Shown here: piece after piece, positions 38,786-49,324 of the stretch
How positions within the stretch are numbered: the first letter of the stretch is position 1
Layout of the letters: the number at the start of each line of letters is the position of its first letter
NCBI RefSeq assembly: GCF_002885955.2
Contig: NZ_POQS01000005.1
Location: forward strand, 414,154 to 471,605
Origin: Achromobacter pulmonis
GTDB lineage: Bacteria > Pseudomonadota > Gammaproteobacteria > Burkholderiales > Burkholderiaceae_B
Reading direction: 5' to 3'
DNA length: 57,452 nt
Made by a program: the position numbers and the translations under genes
Notes under the pieces: model-generated
The model's input: only the letters and a program-made list of their open reading frames with translations
Told to the model about the DNA's origin: nothing
Databases searched by the model: none

Positions 38786-39895
38786 ATGATTCCGATCGCA
38801 CTGCCTTCCGCCGGCTTCTATATCTTTGTTTCCCTCGGTTTTCTTGCCGGCCTCGTGCTGCTCGGCTGGGCGCTGGTCCTGGTCGCCAGCGCGGGCGCGC
38901 GCCGCACGGTGCGCAGGTACTGGAAGACCTCTACCCTGATATTCGCGGTGCTGGCCGTGCCTTTCGCTTTCTATGCCTGGGTCCAGATGGCGATCTGGCA
39001 GGTGGAGAAGGAAAGCGCGCGCGCCCAGGCCGCGCGCAAGGTGACCTTGCAGCAAGAGACCACGGTGGGCGGCGTCGCCATGCCGGCCGGCACGCGCCTG
39101 GAGCTGCAGGACGAAGCGCAGCTGGAAACCTATCTCGAAGCGCAGTTCCCGCGGCCGGTGGCCATGTATGGCGTTCAGGCCACGAGCGCGCGCCGCTACC
39201 TGGATTCCGATTACGACCGCGAGACCTACGCCTTGCTGGGCCGCCATCCGCGCAACGTCATCCTGCGCGGCGAGGGCAGCCAGACGGTGCTGGGCTGGCG
39301 ATGCGACGCCACCCAGGACATCGAGTTCGACGTGGCGCCCGACGGCGCCATGAAGGCGCTGGATAAGTGCGTGCTGGGTCCGGGCAACCGGGCCGGGGAC
39401 CTGGCGCTTGCGCCGGGTTCGGTCGTCTATGGCTCGGACGGCTCGGTCTACACCGATGGCTCGCGCGATCCCGACCGCTGGCGCATCGAGGTCAAGAATC
39501 CGGTGGCGCTGCGCATTTACGGGCTGCCCCTGAGCGAGCCCACGCTATACCTGGACGAAGCGCGGCGCCTGCTGCGGGTCGACAATGCGGAACTGGCCTG
39601 CGCGGCGCGCCTGGGCGAGCTGCGCTACGCCGCCGGCACCCGGGTCAAGACGACGCGGCGCGGCCGCGGCGACCGGCGCGAGCCGTTTCCGGGCGTGCTG
39701 GTGTTGAGCCCCTGGAACGGCCAGGCCGCGCAGCGCGATGGCGCGGCCGACGTACCCGAGGGCATGTCGGTGATGCAGACGCTGGCCGGCGAGGTCGTGG
39801 AGGTGCTGAAGAACGACGCGGTGGGCGTTTTCCATTTCGCCACCATCACCGTGGGCGACCAGGAGCCGCAGCAGAGCAGGGCGTCCTGCCCCTGA
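38786..39895 (+). CDS. Unknown membrane-anchored protein, 369 residues
   Basis: Two hydrophobic helices (about residues 10-32 and 48-66) are followed by a soluble domain of about 300 residues with many short beta-like segments and no enzyme motif that I recognise. Segments such as RRYLDSDYDRETYALLG, GSQTVLGWRCDATQDIEFD and KNPVALRIYGLPLSEPTLYL show ordinary coding composition. The start has no ribosome-binding site. A TATATC sequence 10 bases upstream could be a -10 box giving a nearly leaderless mRNA. The neighbours (gltA and a DUF2214 gene) give no clue. Confidence 0.75.
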   Translation: MIPIALPSAGFYIFVSLGFLAGLVLLGWALVLVASAGARRTVRRYWKTSTLIFAVLAVPFAFYAWVQMAIWQVEKESARAQAARKVTLQQETTVGGVAMPAGTRLELQDEAQLETYLEAQFPRPVAMYGVQATSARRYLDSDYDRETYALLGRHPRNVILRGEGSQTVLGWRCDATQDIEFDVAPDGAMKALDKCVLGPGNRAGDLALAPGSVVYGSDGSVYTDGSRDPDRWRIEVKNPVALRIYGLPLSEPTLYLDEARRLLRVDNAELACAARLGELRYAAGTRVKTTRRGRGDRREPFPGVLVLSPWNGQAAQRDGAADVPEGMSVMQTLAGEVVEVLKNDAVGVFHFATITVGDQEPQQSRASCP

Positions 39896-39910
39896 GCGGC
39901 GGCGCGCGTC

Positions 39911-40363
39911 CTACGCGCCGATGCCGCGCGCCATCAGCACGGCGAACAGCGGCAGGAAGATAAACAGGTGCGATTCGATCATGACCCAGCGGCGGGCGCG
40001 CTTGATGTCGGCCGCCGCCGGCAGGAATTCCGGCTGCTGGCGCGACTGCCTGGCCCAGCGCAGGAAGGTCATGGTGGGCGGGATCGAACACAGCGCGATG
40101 ATGACGAACAGCGTGATCTTGGCGTGGAACCAGGGATTGGCCATGTAAAAGGCGGCGCCCTTGATGCCCAGCGTCAGGCGCAGCACGCCGGTGATGAGCA
40201 CGACCACGGCGCTGGCCAGGTAGAGGCGGTCGTAGATGACCAGGCGCTTGAGGCCGTTGACGGTGAGCTCGGGACGCAGCAGCACCGCTTCGGCCGTCAG
40301 GACCACCACGAGCAGGAAAATCGCCAGGTAGTGAAACCAGGCATACAGGGCATCGGCCAGCAT
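39911..40363 (-). CDS. DUF2214 family membrane protein
   Basis: This 150-residue inner-membrane protein has four helices, and the family pattern MLADALYAWFHYLAIFLLVV at the N-terminus, LLRPELTV near residue 30 and WFHAKITLFVIIALCSIPPT in the middle, here NPWFHAKITLF. The function is unknown. It resembles HemJ-like four-helix proteins in layout but lacks their signature end. TATGGAG lies 5 bases before the ATG at 40363. It converges on the unknown gene before it. Confidence 0.82.
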   Translation of the reverse strand: MLADALYAWFHYLAIFLLVVVLTAEAVLLRPELTVNGLKRLVIYDRLYLASAVVVLITGVLRLTLGIKGAAFYMANPWFHAKITLFVIIALCSIPPTMTFLRWARQSRQQPEFLPAAADIKRARRWVMIESHLFIFLPLFAVLMARGIGA

Positions 40364-40447
40364 GTTGACTCCATAAGCAAGGGCAACACCGGTTTTACCA
40401 TCAGCACAGGCAGGCGGGCCAGCGCGATGGCCTGGCCGGCTGCAAAG

Positions 40448-40482
40448 AAAAAGGGCGCCGCCGCGAACGGCGGGCGCCCTTT
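40448..40482 (-). terminator. Rho-independent terminator for maeB
   Basis: Read on the minus strand, arms GGGCGCC and GGCGCCC (extended by GCC/GGC with one bulge) are followed by TTTTTCTTT. It lies 20 bases after the maeB stop. Confidence 0.85.
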
Positions 40483-40502
40483 GCCTTAGCGGCCGTCGGG
40501 AA

Positions 40503-42800
<2,298 letters not shown>

Positions 42801-42845
42801 GGGTACAAGCCTTAGAGGCGTAAAACGGAAGAGAAAACGGACTGC

Positions 42846-42867
42846 AAAAAGCGGGCTCGCGGCCCGC
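42846..42867 (-). terminator. Rho-independent terminator for aceE
   Basis: Read on the minus strand, 6-base arms GCGGGC and GCCCGC with a 5-base loop are followed by five T residues. It lies 119 bases after the aceE stop and 46 bases before maeB, separating the two units. Confidence 0.75.
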
Positions 42868-42985
42868 CGTATTGGTTTGGCAATGCTTGGGAACACCCGT
42901 ATTTCAACAGAAAGCGGGGCGACTTGGTTGTTGCGGTGCAGCGAACGTTGACGGCTGGGCGCCTCGTCCGCCCGTCTTGCGGCCG

Positions 42986-45673
42986 TTACAGCTCCCAGGG
43001 CGGGGTCTGGCGGCCCGCCGCGTTCAGCCGGGCGCGCACGGCCTGGGCGTCGTCCTGCCGGCCCAGGCTGTCGAGGGCGTAGAGCACGATCCAGTCGGCG
43101 CTGACTTCGAAGAAATCGCGCAGCTGGGCGCGGGTGTCGCTGCGGCCGAAGCCGTCGGTGCCCAGCGTGCGATAGGGCGCGGGCACCCAGGCGCGGATCT
43201 GTTCGGGCACGGCGCGCACGTAGTCGGTGGCGGCGACGACCGGCGCGTCGCTGCCGCCCAGGCAGGCTTGCACCCAGTCGGCGGCCGCGCCGGATTCCAG
43301 GCCCAGCACGCGGGCGCGCTCGGCCTGGCGGCCGGCGCGGGCCAGTTCGGAAAAGCTGGTCACGCTCCAGACTTCGGCGTCCACTCCGTGGTCGGCCAGC
43401 AGCCGCTCGGCGGCCATTTCGGCCTCGCGCAGCATGGGGCCGGCGCCCAGCAGGCGCACCTGGGCCTGGCCGCGGGCCGGACGCAGGCGGTACATGCCGC
43501 GCAGAATGCCCTCGCGCGCCTGCGGGTCCGAGGGCATGTCGGGCTGCGCCAGGTTCTCGTTGGTGACGGTCAGGTAGTAGAACTCGTCGTGCTGCTCGTC
43601 GAGCATGCGGCGCATGCCGTGCTCGACGATCACGGCGACCTCGTAGGCATAGGCCGGATCGTAGGCGCGGCAGTTGGGCACCGCCGCCGCCATGATGTGG
43701 CTGGAGCCGTCCTGGTGCTGCAGGCCTTCGCCGCCCAGCGTGGTGCGCCCCGACGTGGCGCCGACCAGGAAGCCGCGCGTGCGCTGGTCGGCGGCCGCCC
43801 AGATCAGGTCGCCGATGCGCTGGAAGCCGAACATCGAGTAGTAGATATAGAACGGCAGCATCGGCAGGCCGTTGACCGAGTAGCTGGTGCCGGCGGCGGT
43901 CCAGGAGGAAATCGCGCCGGCCTCGGTAATGCCTTCTTCCAGGATCTGGCCGTCGCGGGCCTCGCGGTAGTACAGCACCGACCCGATGTCCTCGGGCTCG
44001 TACAGCTGGCCCTGCGCCGAATAGATGCCGATCTGCCGGAACAGGTTGGCCATGCCGAAGGTGCGGGCCTCGTCGGCGACGATGGGCACGATGCGCGGGC
44101 CCACGGTGGCGTCCTTGAGCAGCGCGGTCAGCATGCGCACGATGGCCATGGTGGAAGACATTTCCTTGCCGTCGGCGGCCAGCGCGAAGCGCGCCCATTG
44201 CTCGGCGGCCGGCGGCGCCAGGCGCGGCGCCTGCGTGCCGCGCCGCGGCAGGTGCCCGCCCAGCGCCTCGCGGCGCGCCTGCAGGTGGCGCAGTTCGGCG
44301 CTGTCCTCGGCGGGGCGGTAGAACTTCAGCGCCAGGCAGTCGGCGTCGGAGATCGGCAGCGCGAAGCGGTCGCGGAAGGCCAGCAGGGCCTCGTCGTCCA
44401 GCTTCTTCTGCTGGTGGGTGGTCATCTTGCCCTGGCCGGCCGCGCCCATGCCGAAGCCCTTCTTGGTCTGCGCCAGGATGACGGTGGGCTGGCCGCGGTG
44501 GTTCGCCGCGCGGTGATAGGCGGCGTAGATCTTCACCATGTCGTGGCCGCCGCGGTGCAGGCGGTCGATGGCTTCGTCGGTCCAGTCGGCCACCAGCGCG
44601 GCCAGCTCGGGATTCTGGTTGAAGAAATGGGCGCGGTTGAAAGCGCCGTCGTTGGCGGCGAAGGTCTGGAACTGACCGTCCACGGTATTGGAGAACGCGC
44701 GCGCCAGCGCGCCGCCGGTGTCGCGGCGCAGCAGCGCGTCCCAGTCGCTGCCCCAGACCAGCTTGATGACGTTCCAGCCGGCGCCGGCGTACAGCGTTTC
44801 CAGCTCGTCGATGATGCGGCCGTTGCCGCGCACCGGGCCATCGAGGCGCTGCAGGTTGCAATTGACCACGAACACCAGGTTGTCGAGCTTTTCGCGCGCG
44901 GCCAGCGTCAGCGCGGCGATGGATTCGGGCTCGTCCATTTCGCCGTCGCCGAAAATGCCCCAGACCTTGCGGTCGCCGCCGGGCATCAGCGAGCGGTGTT
45001 CGAGATAGCGCATGAAGCGCGCCTGGTAGATCGCGTTGATCGGGCCGATCCCCATCGAGCCGGTGGGAAACTGCCAGAAATCCGGCATCAGCCACGGGTG
45101 CGGGTAGGAAGACAGGCCGCGCAGGCCGCGTCCGGTGGCGGTGATTTCCTGGCGGAAATGCGCCAGGTCGTCCTCGCTCAGAAAACCTTCCAGGTAGGCG
45201 CGGGCGTACACGCCGGGCGCCGAGTGCGGCTGCATGTAGACCAGGTCGCCCGGCCCCTGCAGCGTGCGCGCGCGGAAGAAATGATTGAAGCCCACCTCGA
45301 ACAGGTCGGCGGCCGAGGCGTAGCTGGCGATGTGCCCGCCCAGCTCGCCGTGCGCCTGGTTGGCGCGCACCACCATCGCCAGCGCGTTCCAGCGGTTGAT
45401 GCGGGCGATGCGCTCTTCGACGGCCAGATTGCCCGGAAACGCCGGTTCCTGGTCGGCCGGGATGGTGTTCAGGTAGGCCGTGCGCGTCTGGCGCCGGGCG
45501 CGCAGGCCCAGCGTGGCGGCATGGCCCAGCAGATTGTCCAGCACGTAGGCCGCGCGCACGGGTCCTTCGGCCTGCGCCAGCGACTGCAGGGCGTCGCGCC
45601 ATTCGGCGGTTTCGTCGGGGTCGATATCGTGGTCCGGGTCCTGCCCCGAACGCAGGGAACTGGCGTCGCGCAT
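42986..45673 (-). CDS. aceE: Pyruvate dehydrogenase E1 component, homodimeric type
   Basis: This 895-residue thiamine-diphosphate enzyme decarboxylates pyruvate (or a close 2-oxo acid) and passes the acetyl group to an E2. The TPP motif is GDGEMDEPES near residue 235, and other marks are ATGRGLRGLSSYPHPWLMPDFW (here GLSSYPHPWLMPDFW), QTKKGFGMG and GTDGFGRSDTR near the end. I chose the ATG at 45673 (MRDASSLRSG) because AGGAGA lies upstream. The longer frame from 45703 reads through that site. No E2 or E3 gene is near, so it may be a second copy, possibly with a different 2-oxo acid such as 2-oxobutyrate. Confidence 0.9.
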   Translation of the reverse strand: MRDASSLRSGQDPDHDIDPDETAEWRDALQSLAQAEGPVRAAYVLDNLLGHAATLGLRARRQTRTAYLNTIPADQEPAFPGNLAVEERIARINRWNALAMVVRANQAHGELGGHIASYASAADLFEVGFNHFFRARTLQGPGDLVYMQPHSAPGVYARAYLEGFLSEDDLAHFRQEITATGRGLRGLSSYPHPWLMPDFWQFPTGSMGIGPINAIYQARFMRYLEHRSLMPGGDRKVWGIFGDGEMDEPESIAALTLAAREKLDNLVFVVNCNLQRLDGPVRGNGRIIDELETLYAGAGWNVIKLVWGSDWDALLRRDTGGALARAFSNTVDGQFQTFAANDGAFNRAHFFNQNPELAALVADWTDEAIDRLHRGGHDMVKIYAAYHRAANHRGQPTVILAQTKKGFGMGAAGQGKMTTHQQKKLDDEALLAFRDRFALPISDADCLALKFYRPAEDSAELRHLQARREALGGHLPRRGTQAPRLAPPAAEQWARFALAADGKEMSSTMAIVRMLTALLKDATVGPRIVPIVADEARTFGMANLFRQIGIYSAQGQLYEPEDIGSVLYYREARDGQILEEGITEAGAISSWTAAGTSYSVNGLPMLPFYIYYSMFGFQRIGDLIWAAADQRTRGFLVGATSGRTTLGGEGLQHQDGSSHIMAAAVPNCRAYDPAYAYEVAVIVEHGMRRMLDEQHDEFYYLTVTNENLAQPDMPSDPQAREGILRGMYRLRPARGQAQVRLLGAGPMLREAEMAAERLLADHGVDAEVWSVTSFSELARAGRQAERARVLGLESGAAADWVQACLGGSDAPVVAATDYVRAVPEQIRAWVPAPYRTLGTDGFGRSDTRAQLRDFFEVSADWIVLYALDSLGRQDDAQAVRARLNAAGRQTPPWEL

Positions 45674-45853
45674 GGTGGTGTTGTCTCCTGGTTTAATGTT
45701 CATGCTAGACCCCAACCCCTGGCATGGGTGATTGAAATTCCGACGCAATTCCCGCGGTTTCAGCATAATCTTTTGCAGGGTGGGCTCCCTGCAGCAGCTT
45801 ATGCCGCAGATTCGCCCGATCGCCACCTTCCCGGACCGATGCCTGCGAGGCGC

Positions 45854-45859
45854 TAGAAT
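45854..45859 (+). promoter_or_regulatory. Possible -10 box for the OPT transporter gene
   Basis: TAGAAT lies 29 bases before the ATG at 45888 in the 214-base divergent spacer between aceE and the transporter gene. The -35 region is not clear. Confidence 0.35.
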
Positions 45860-45887
45860 TCGCGGCTAGAAATTAAGGAAGATTTCC

Positions 45888-47936
45888 ATGACCCAACCCA
45901 ACAGCGTCCCCGCAGAGGTCACGCTGCCGGAGCTGACGTTCCGCGGCATCCTGCTGGGCGCCCTGATCACCATCATTTTTACCGCCTCCAACGTGTTTCT
46001 GGGGCTGAAGGTGGGCCTGACGTTCTCGTCGGCCATCCCGGCGGCGGTGATTTCGATGTCCGTGCTGCGCCTGTTCAAGGACGCCAACATCCTCGAGAAC
46101 AACATGGTGCAGACCCAGGCCTCGGCGGCCGGCACCCTGTCCTCGATCATCTTCATCCTGCCGGCGCTCGTCATGATGGGCCACTGGCAGGGCTTTCCGT
46201 TCTGGCAGACGCTGGGCATCTGCGCCGCCGGCGGGATGCTGGGCGTCATGTTCACGATTCCGCTGCGCCACGTGATGGTGGTGCAGAGCGACCTGCCGTA
46301 CCCCGAAGGCGTGGCGGCGGCCGAGATCCTGCGCGTGGGCAGCGCCGAGCGCAGCCAGGACGAGGCGGCCGACGCCGGGCAGGCGCCGGCCAGGACCGCC
46401 ACCGGCATGGGCGACATCGTGGCCGGCGGCCTGACCGCCGCCGCGGTCAGCTTCGCGGCCAGCGGCCTGCGGGTGCTGGGCGACAGCGTCAGCGGCTGGT
46501 TCTCGCTGGGCGGGGCGGTGTTCCGCCTGCCCATGGGCTTTTCGCTGGCGCTGCTGGGCGCCGGCTACCTCATCGGCATCGTCGCGGGCCTGGCCATGCT
46601 GACCGGGCTGGTCATTTCGTGGGGCATCGCGGTGCCGATCCTGAGCGCGATGGGCGACATGCCCGCCGGCCAGACGATCGCGCAATACGCCAACGGCCTG
46701 TGGGCCACGCAGGTGCGCTTCATCGGCGCCGGCGTGATCGGCGTGGGCGCCATCTGGACGCTGGCCACGCTGTTCATGCCGATGGCGCGCGGCGTGAAAG
46801 CCTCGTTCGCTGCCCTGACCAAGGCCGGCGCGGCCCGCGCCGGCCGCGCCCCGCGCACCGAGCGCGACCTGTCGGCGGGCTGGATCTCGGTGGTGACGCT
46901 GGCGCTGGTGGTGGTGCTGGTCGTGACCTTCCAGGTGTTCCTGTCGGGCGCGCCGCTGTCGGCCGGCGCGATCTGGAAGCTGGTGGCCTACGCCGTGCTG
47001 TTCGCCTTCGTGTTCGGCTTCCTGGTGGCGGCCGCCTGCGGCTATATGGCCGGCCTGGTGGGGTCGTCGACCAGCCCGATCTCGGGCGTGGGCATCGTGG
47101 CGATCGTGCTGGTGTCGCTGCTGATGCTGACCTTGGGCGGCGAACTGCTGGGCGCGGAGAACGGCGTGCAGATGGCGATCGCGCTGTCGATCTTCAGCAC
47201 CTCGGCGGTGGTGGCCGTGGCCTCGATCTCCAACGACAACCTGCAGGACCTGAAGACCGGCTGGCTGGTGGGCGCGACCCCGTGGCGCCAGCAGGTGGCC
47301 CTGCTGATCGGCTGCGTGGCCGGCGCGGCGGTGATTTCGCCGGTGCTGGAGCTGCTGTACAACGCCTACGGTTTCGCCGATTCCATGCCGCGCGAAGGCA
47401 TGGACCCGGCGCAGGCCCTGTCGGCGCCCCAGGCCACGCTGATGCTGGCCATCGCCCGCGGCATCTTCACGCACCAGCTCAACTGGACCATGATCGTCAT
47501 CGGCATGCTGGTCGGCCTGGGCCTGATCCTGGTGGACCAGGTGCTCAAGCGCACCTGCCGCGTGGCCCGCATGCCGGTGCTGGCGGTCGGCATCGGCATC
47601 TACCTGCCGCCGACCGTGGCCGCGCCCATCGTGGCCGGCGCGGTCCTCGCCTGGCTGCTCGAACGCGCGCTGCGCCGCCGCGCCGCCGCGGCCGGCCAGC
47701 CCTACGAGCAGTTCGCCGACGCGGCCAACCGCCGTGGCGTGCTGATCGCCTCCGGCCTGATCGTGGGCGAAAGCCTGGTCGGTGTGCTGATGGCCGCCGT
47801 CATCGGCGCGGCCGGCACCGAGGCCCCGCTGGCGATTGCCGGCGCGGGCTTCGAGCACATCGCGTCCTATCTGGGACTGGCGGTGTTCGTGCTGGTGGCG
47901 GTGTTGTTCTGGCGCAGGGTGCTGAGGTTGGCGTAG
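45888..47936 (+). CDS. OPT family oligopeptide transporter
   Basis: This 682-residue inner-membrane protein with many helices belongs to the oligopeptide transporter (OPT) superfamily. Conserved segments are ELTFRGILLGALITIIFTASNVFLGLKVGLTFSSAIPAAVISM (shown as FTASNVFLGLKVGLT and IPAAVISM), ENNMVQTQASAAG near residue 72, and LPYPEGVAAAEIL near 138. The family moves peptides or metal-chelate complexes using the proton gradient. The substrate is unknown. AAGGAAG precedes the ATG. It converges on the M20 deacylase, with a nested inverted repeat between them. Confidence 0.92.
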   Translation: MTQPNSVPAEVTLPELTFRGILLGALITIIFTASNVFLGLKVGLTFSSAIPAAVISMSVLRLFKDANILENNMVQTQASAAGTLSSIIFILPALVMMGHWQGFPFWQTLGICAAGGMLGVMFTIPLRHVMVVQSDLPYPEGVAAAEILRVGSAERSQDEAADAGQAPARTATGMGDIVAGGLTAAAVSFAASGLRVLGDSVSGWFSLGGAVFRLPMGFSLALLGAGYLIGIVAGLAMLTGLVISWGIAVPILSAMGDMPAGQTIAQYANGLWATQVRFIGAGVIGVGAIWTLATLFMPMARGVKASFAALTKAGAARAGRAPRTERDLSAGWISVVTLALVVVLVVTFQVFLSGAPLSAGAIWKLVAYAVLFAFVFGFLVAAACGYMAGLVGSSTSPISGVGIVAIVLVSLLMLTLGGELLGAENGVQMAIALSIFSTSAVVAVASISNDNLQDLKTGWLVGATPWRQQVALLIGCVAGAAVISPVLELLYNAYGFADSMPREGMDPAQALSAPQATLMLAIARGIFTHQLNWTMIVIGMLVGLGLILVDQVLKRTCRVARMPVLAVGIGIYLPPTVAAPIVAGAVLAWLLERALRRRAAAAGQPYEQFADAANRRGVLIASGLIVGESLVGVLMAAVIGAAGTEAPLAIAGAGFEHIASYLGLAVFVLVAVLFWRRVLRLA

Positions 47937-47945
47937 GCGCCGACC

Positions 47946-48087
47946 GATGGGTTCCGCGCGGTCGGCGGTGGCGTTTTTGCCGAGGGTTTGCCGCGCTGCA
48001 CCCATCCTACGGCATGGTGTCGTAGGATGGGTGCAGCGCGAGATGCCTTAAAACAAGAAAACGAATATCAAGCGCGCGGAACCCATC
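47946..48087. repeat. Nested inverted repeat (REP/BIME-like) between OPT and M20 genes
   Basis: Two inverted repeats are nested. The inner one has perfect 20-base arms at 47992-48011 and 48021-48040 (beginning CGCGCTGCAC and CGTAGGATGG) with a 9-base loop. The outer one has perfect 15-base arms, GATGGGTTCCGCGCG at 47946-47960 and CGCGCGGAACCCATC at 48073-48087, separated by 112 bases. The outer right arm runs into the stop codon of the M20 gene. The inner arm resembles the CGTAGGATGGGTG class of dispersed repeats seen in many proteobacteria. It may also terminate both convergent genes. Confidence 0.85.
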
Positions 48088-49324
48088 ACTCTCCCAGCAA
48101 ATCGCACAGCGTGCGCGCGATCACCTTGGTGGCGCGCCGCAGATCCTCCAGCGCGACGCGCTCGTCGTTGCGCTTGGCGTGCGATTCCAGCACGGTTCTC
48201 GGCCCCGCGCCGTAGATCACGCCGGGGACGCCGGCTTCGGCATACAGGCGCACGTCGGTGTAGAGCGGCGTGCCCATGGCCGGTATCGGTTCGCCGAACA
48301 GTTCCTGCCCGTGTTTCTGGATGGCCTGCACCAGCGGCTGATTGCCGGGCAGGGGGCGCATGGCGTTGGCCAGCAGCAGGCGCCGGATCTCCACCGTGAT
48401 GCCGGGCTGGGCGGCGGCGGCCTCGGCGATGATGCGGCGGATGTCGGCCTCGACTTCGGCGGCGTTTTCCTCGGGGATCATGCGCCGGTCCAGCTTGAAC
48501 ACCACCTTGCCGGGCACCACGTTGGTGTTGGTGCCGCCTTCGATGCGGCCGATGTTCAGGTAGGGGTGGGTGATGCCGGGCACCTGCGAGCGGATCTCGC
48601 GGTAGCGCGCATTCTGCGCGTATAGCGCGCCCAGTATCGCGACGGCGGCCTGCAGCGCGTCCACGCCGGTGGCGGGAACGGCGGCGTGGGCCATCTTGCC
48701 GTGCACGGTCACTTCCATCTGCAAACAGCCGTTGTGCGCGGTCACGACCTCGTAGCTGAAGCCCGCCGCGATCAGCAGGTCGGGCCGGGTCAGCCCCTGC
48801 GACAGCAGCCAGCCGGGTCCCAGCAGGCCGCCGAATTCCTCGTCGTAGGTGAAGTGCAGTTCGACCGCGCCGCGGCCGGGACGGGCCACGGCCTCGAGCG
48901 CGCGCAGCGCGAAGGTGTAGCTGGCGAAGTCGCTCTTGCTGACGGCGGCGGCGCGGCCGTAGAGGCAGCCGTCCTCGATTTCGCCGCCGTAGGGATCGTG
49001 GCGCCAGCCCTCGCCGGGCGGCACCACGTCGCCGTGGGCGTTGAGCGCGATGCGCGGCCCGCCGGCGCCGTATTCGCGGCGCACGATCAGGTTGGTGATG
49101 GATTGCAGGCCGTAGTCGCGGACCTGCGCGGCCGGCACCGGATGGGCCTCGGCCTGCAGGCCGAAGCCTTGCAGCAGTTCGGCGGTGCGCTCGGCGTGCG
49201 GGGCGTTGTTGCCGGGCGGCGTGTCGGTGGGCACGCGCACCAGCTCCTGCAGGAAGCGGACCTCTTCGTCGAAGTGGGCGTCGATCCAGGCGTCGAGTCG
49301 GGTGTAGTCGGTCATGGCGGTCAT
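48086..49324 (-). CDS. M20 family deacylase (ArgE/DapE type)
   Basis: This 412-residue zinc metallopeptidase-fold amidohydrolase has the ligand series ALNAHGDVVPPGEGW, DGCLYGRAAAVSKSD (the usual GRG is GRA here), TYDEEFGG and, near the end, GVIYGAGPRTVLESHAKRNDE (here YGAGPRTVLESHAKRNDE). Its ATG (49324) overlaps the stop of the upstream gene as ATGA, so the two are translationally coupled. Placement after allantoate amidohydrolase suggests it handles a ureido or N-carbamoyl intermediate, for example ureidoglycolate or ureidoglycine. The exact substrate is unknown. Confidence 0.88.
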   Translation of the reverse strand: MTAMTDYTRLDAWIDAHFDEEVRFLQELVRVPTDTPPGNNAPHAERTAELLQGFGLQAEAHPVPAAQVRDYGLQSITNLIVRREYGAGGPRIALNAHGDVVPPGEGWRHDPYGGEIEDGCLYGRAAAVSKSDFASYTFALRALEAVARPGRGAVELHFTYDEEFGGLLGPGWLLSQGLTRPDLLIAAGFSYEVVTAHNGCLQMEVTVHGKMAHAAVPATGVDALQAAVAILGALYAQNARYREIRSQVPGITHPYLNIGRIEGGTNTNVVPGKVVFKLDRRMIPEENAAEVEADIRRIIAEAAAAQPGITVEIRRLLLANAMRPLPGNQPLVQAIQKHGQELFGEPIPAMGTPLYTDVRLYAEAGVPGVIYGAGPRTVLESHAKRNDERVALEDLRRATKVIARTLCDLLGE

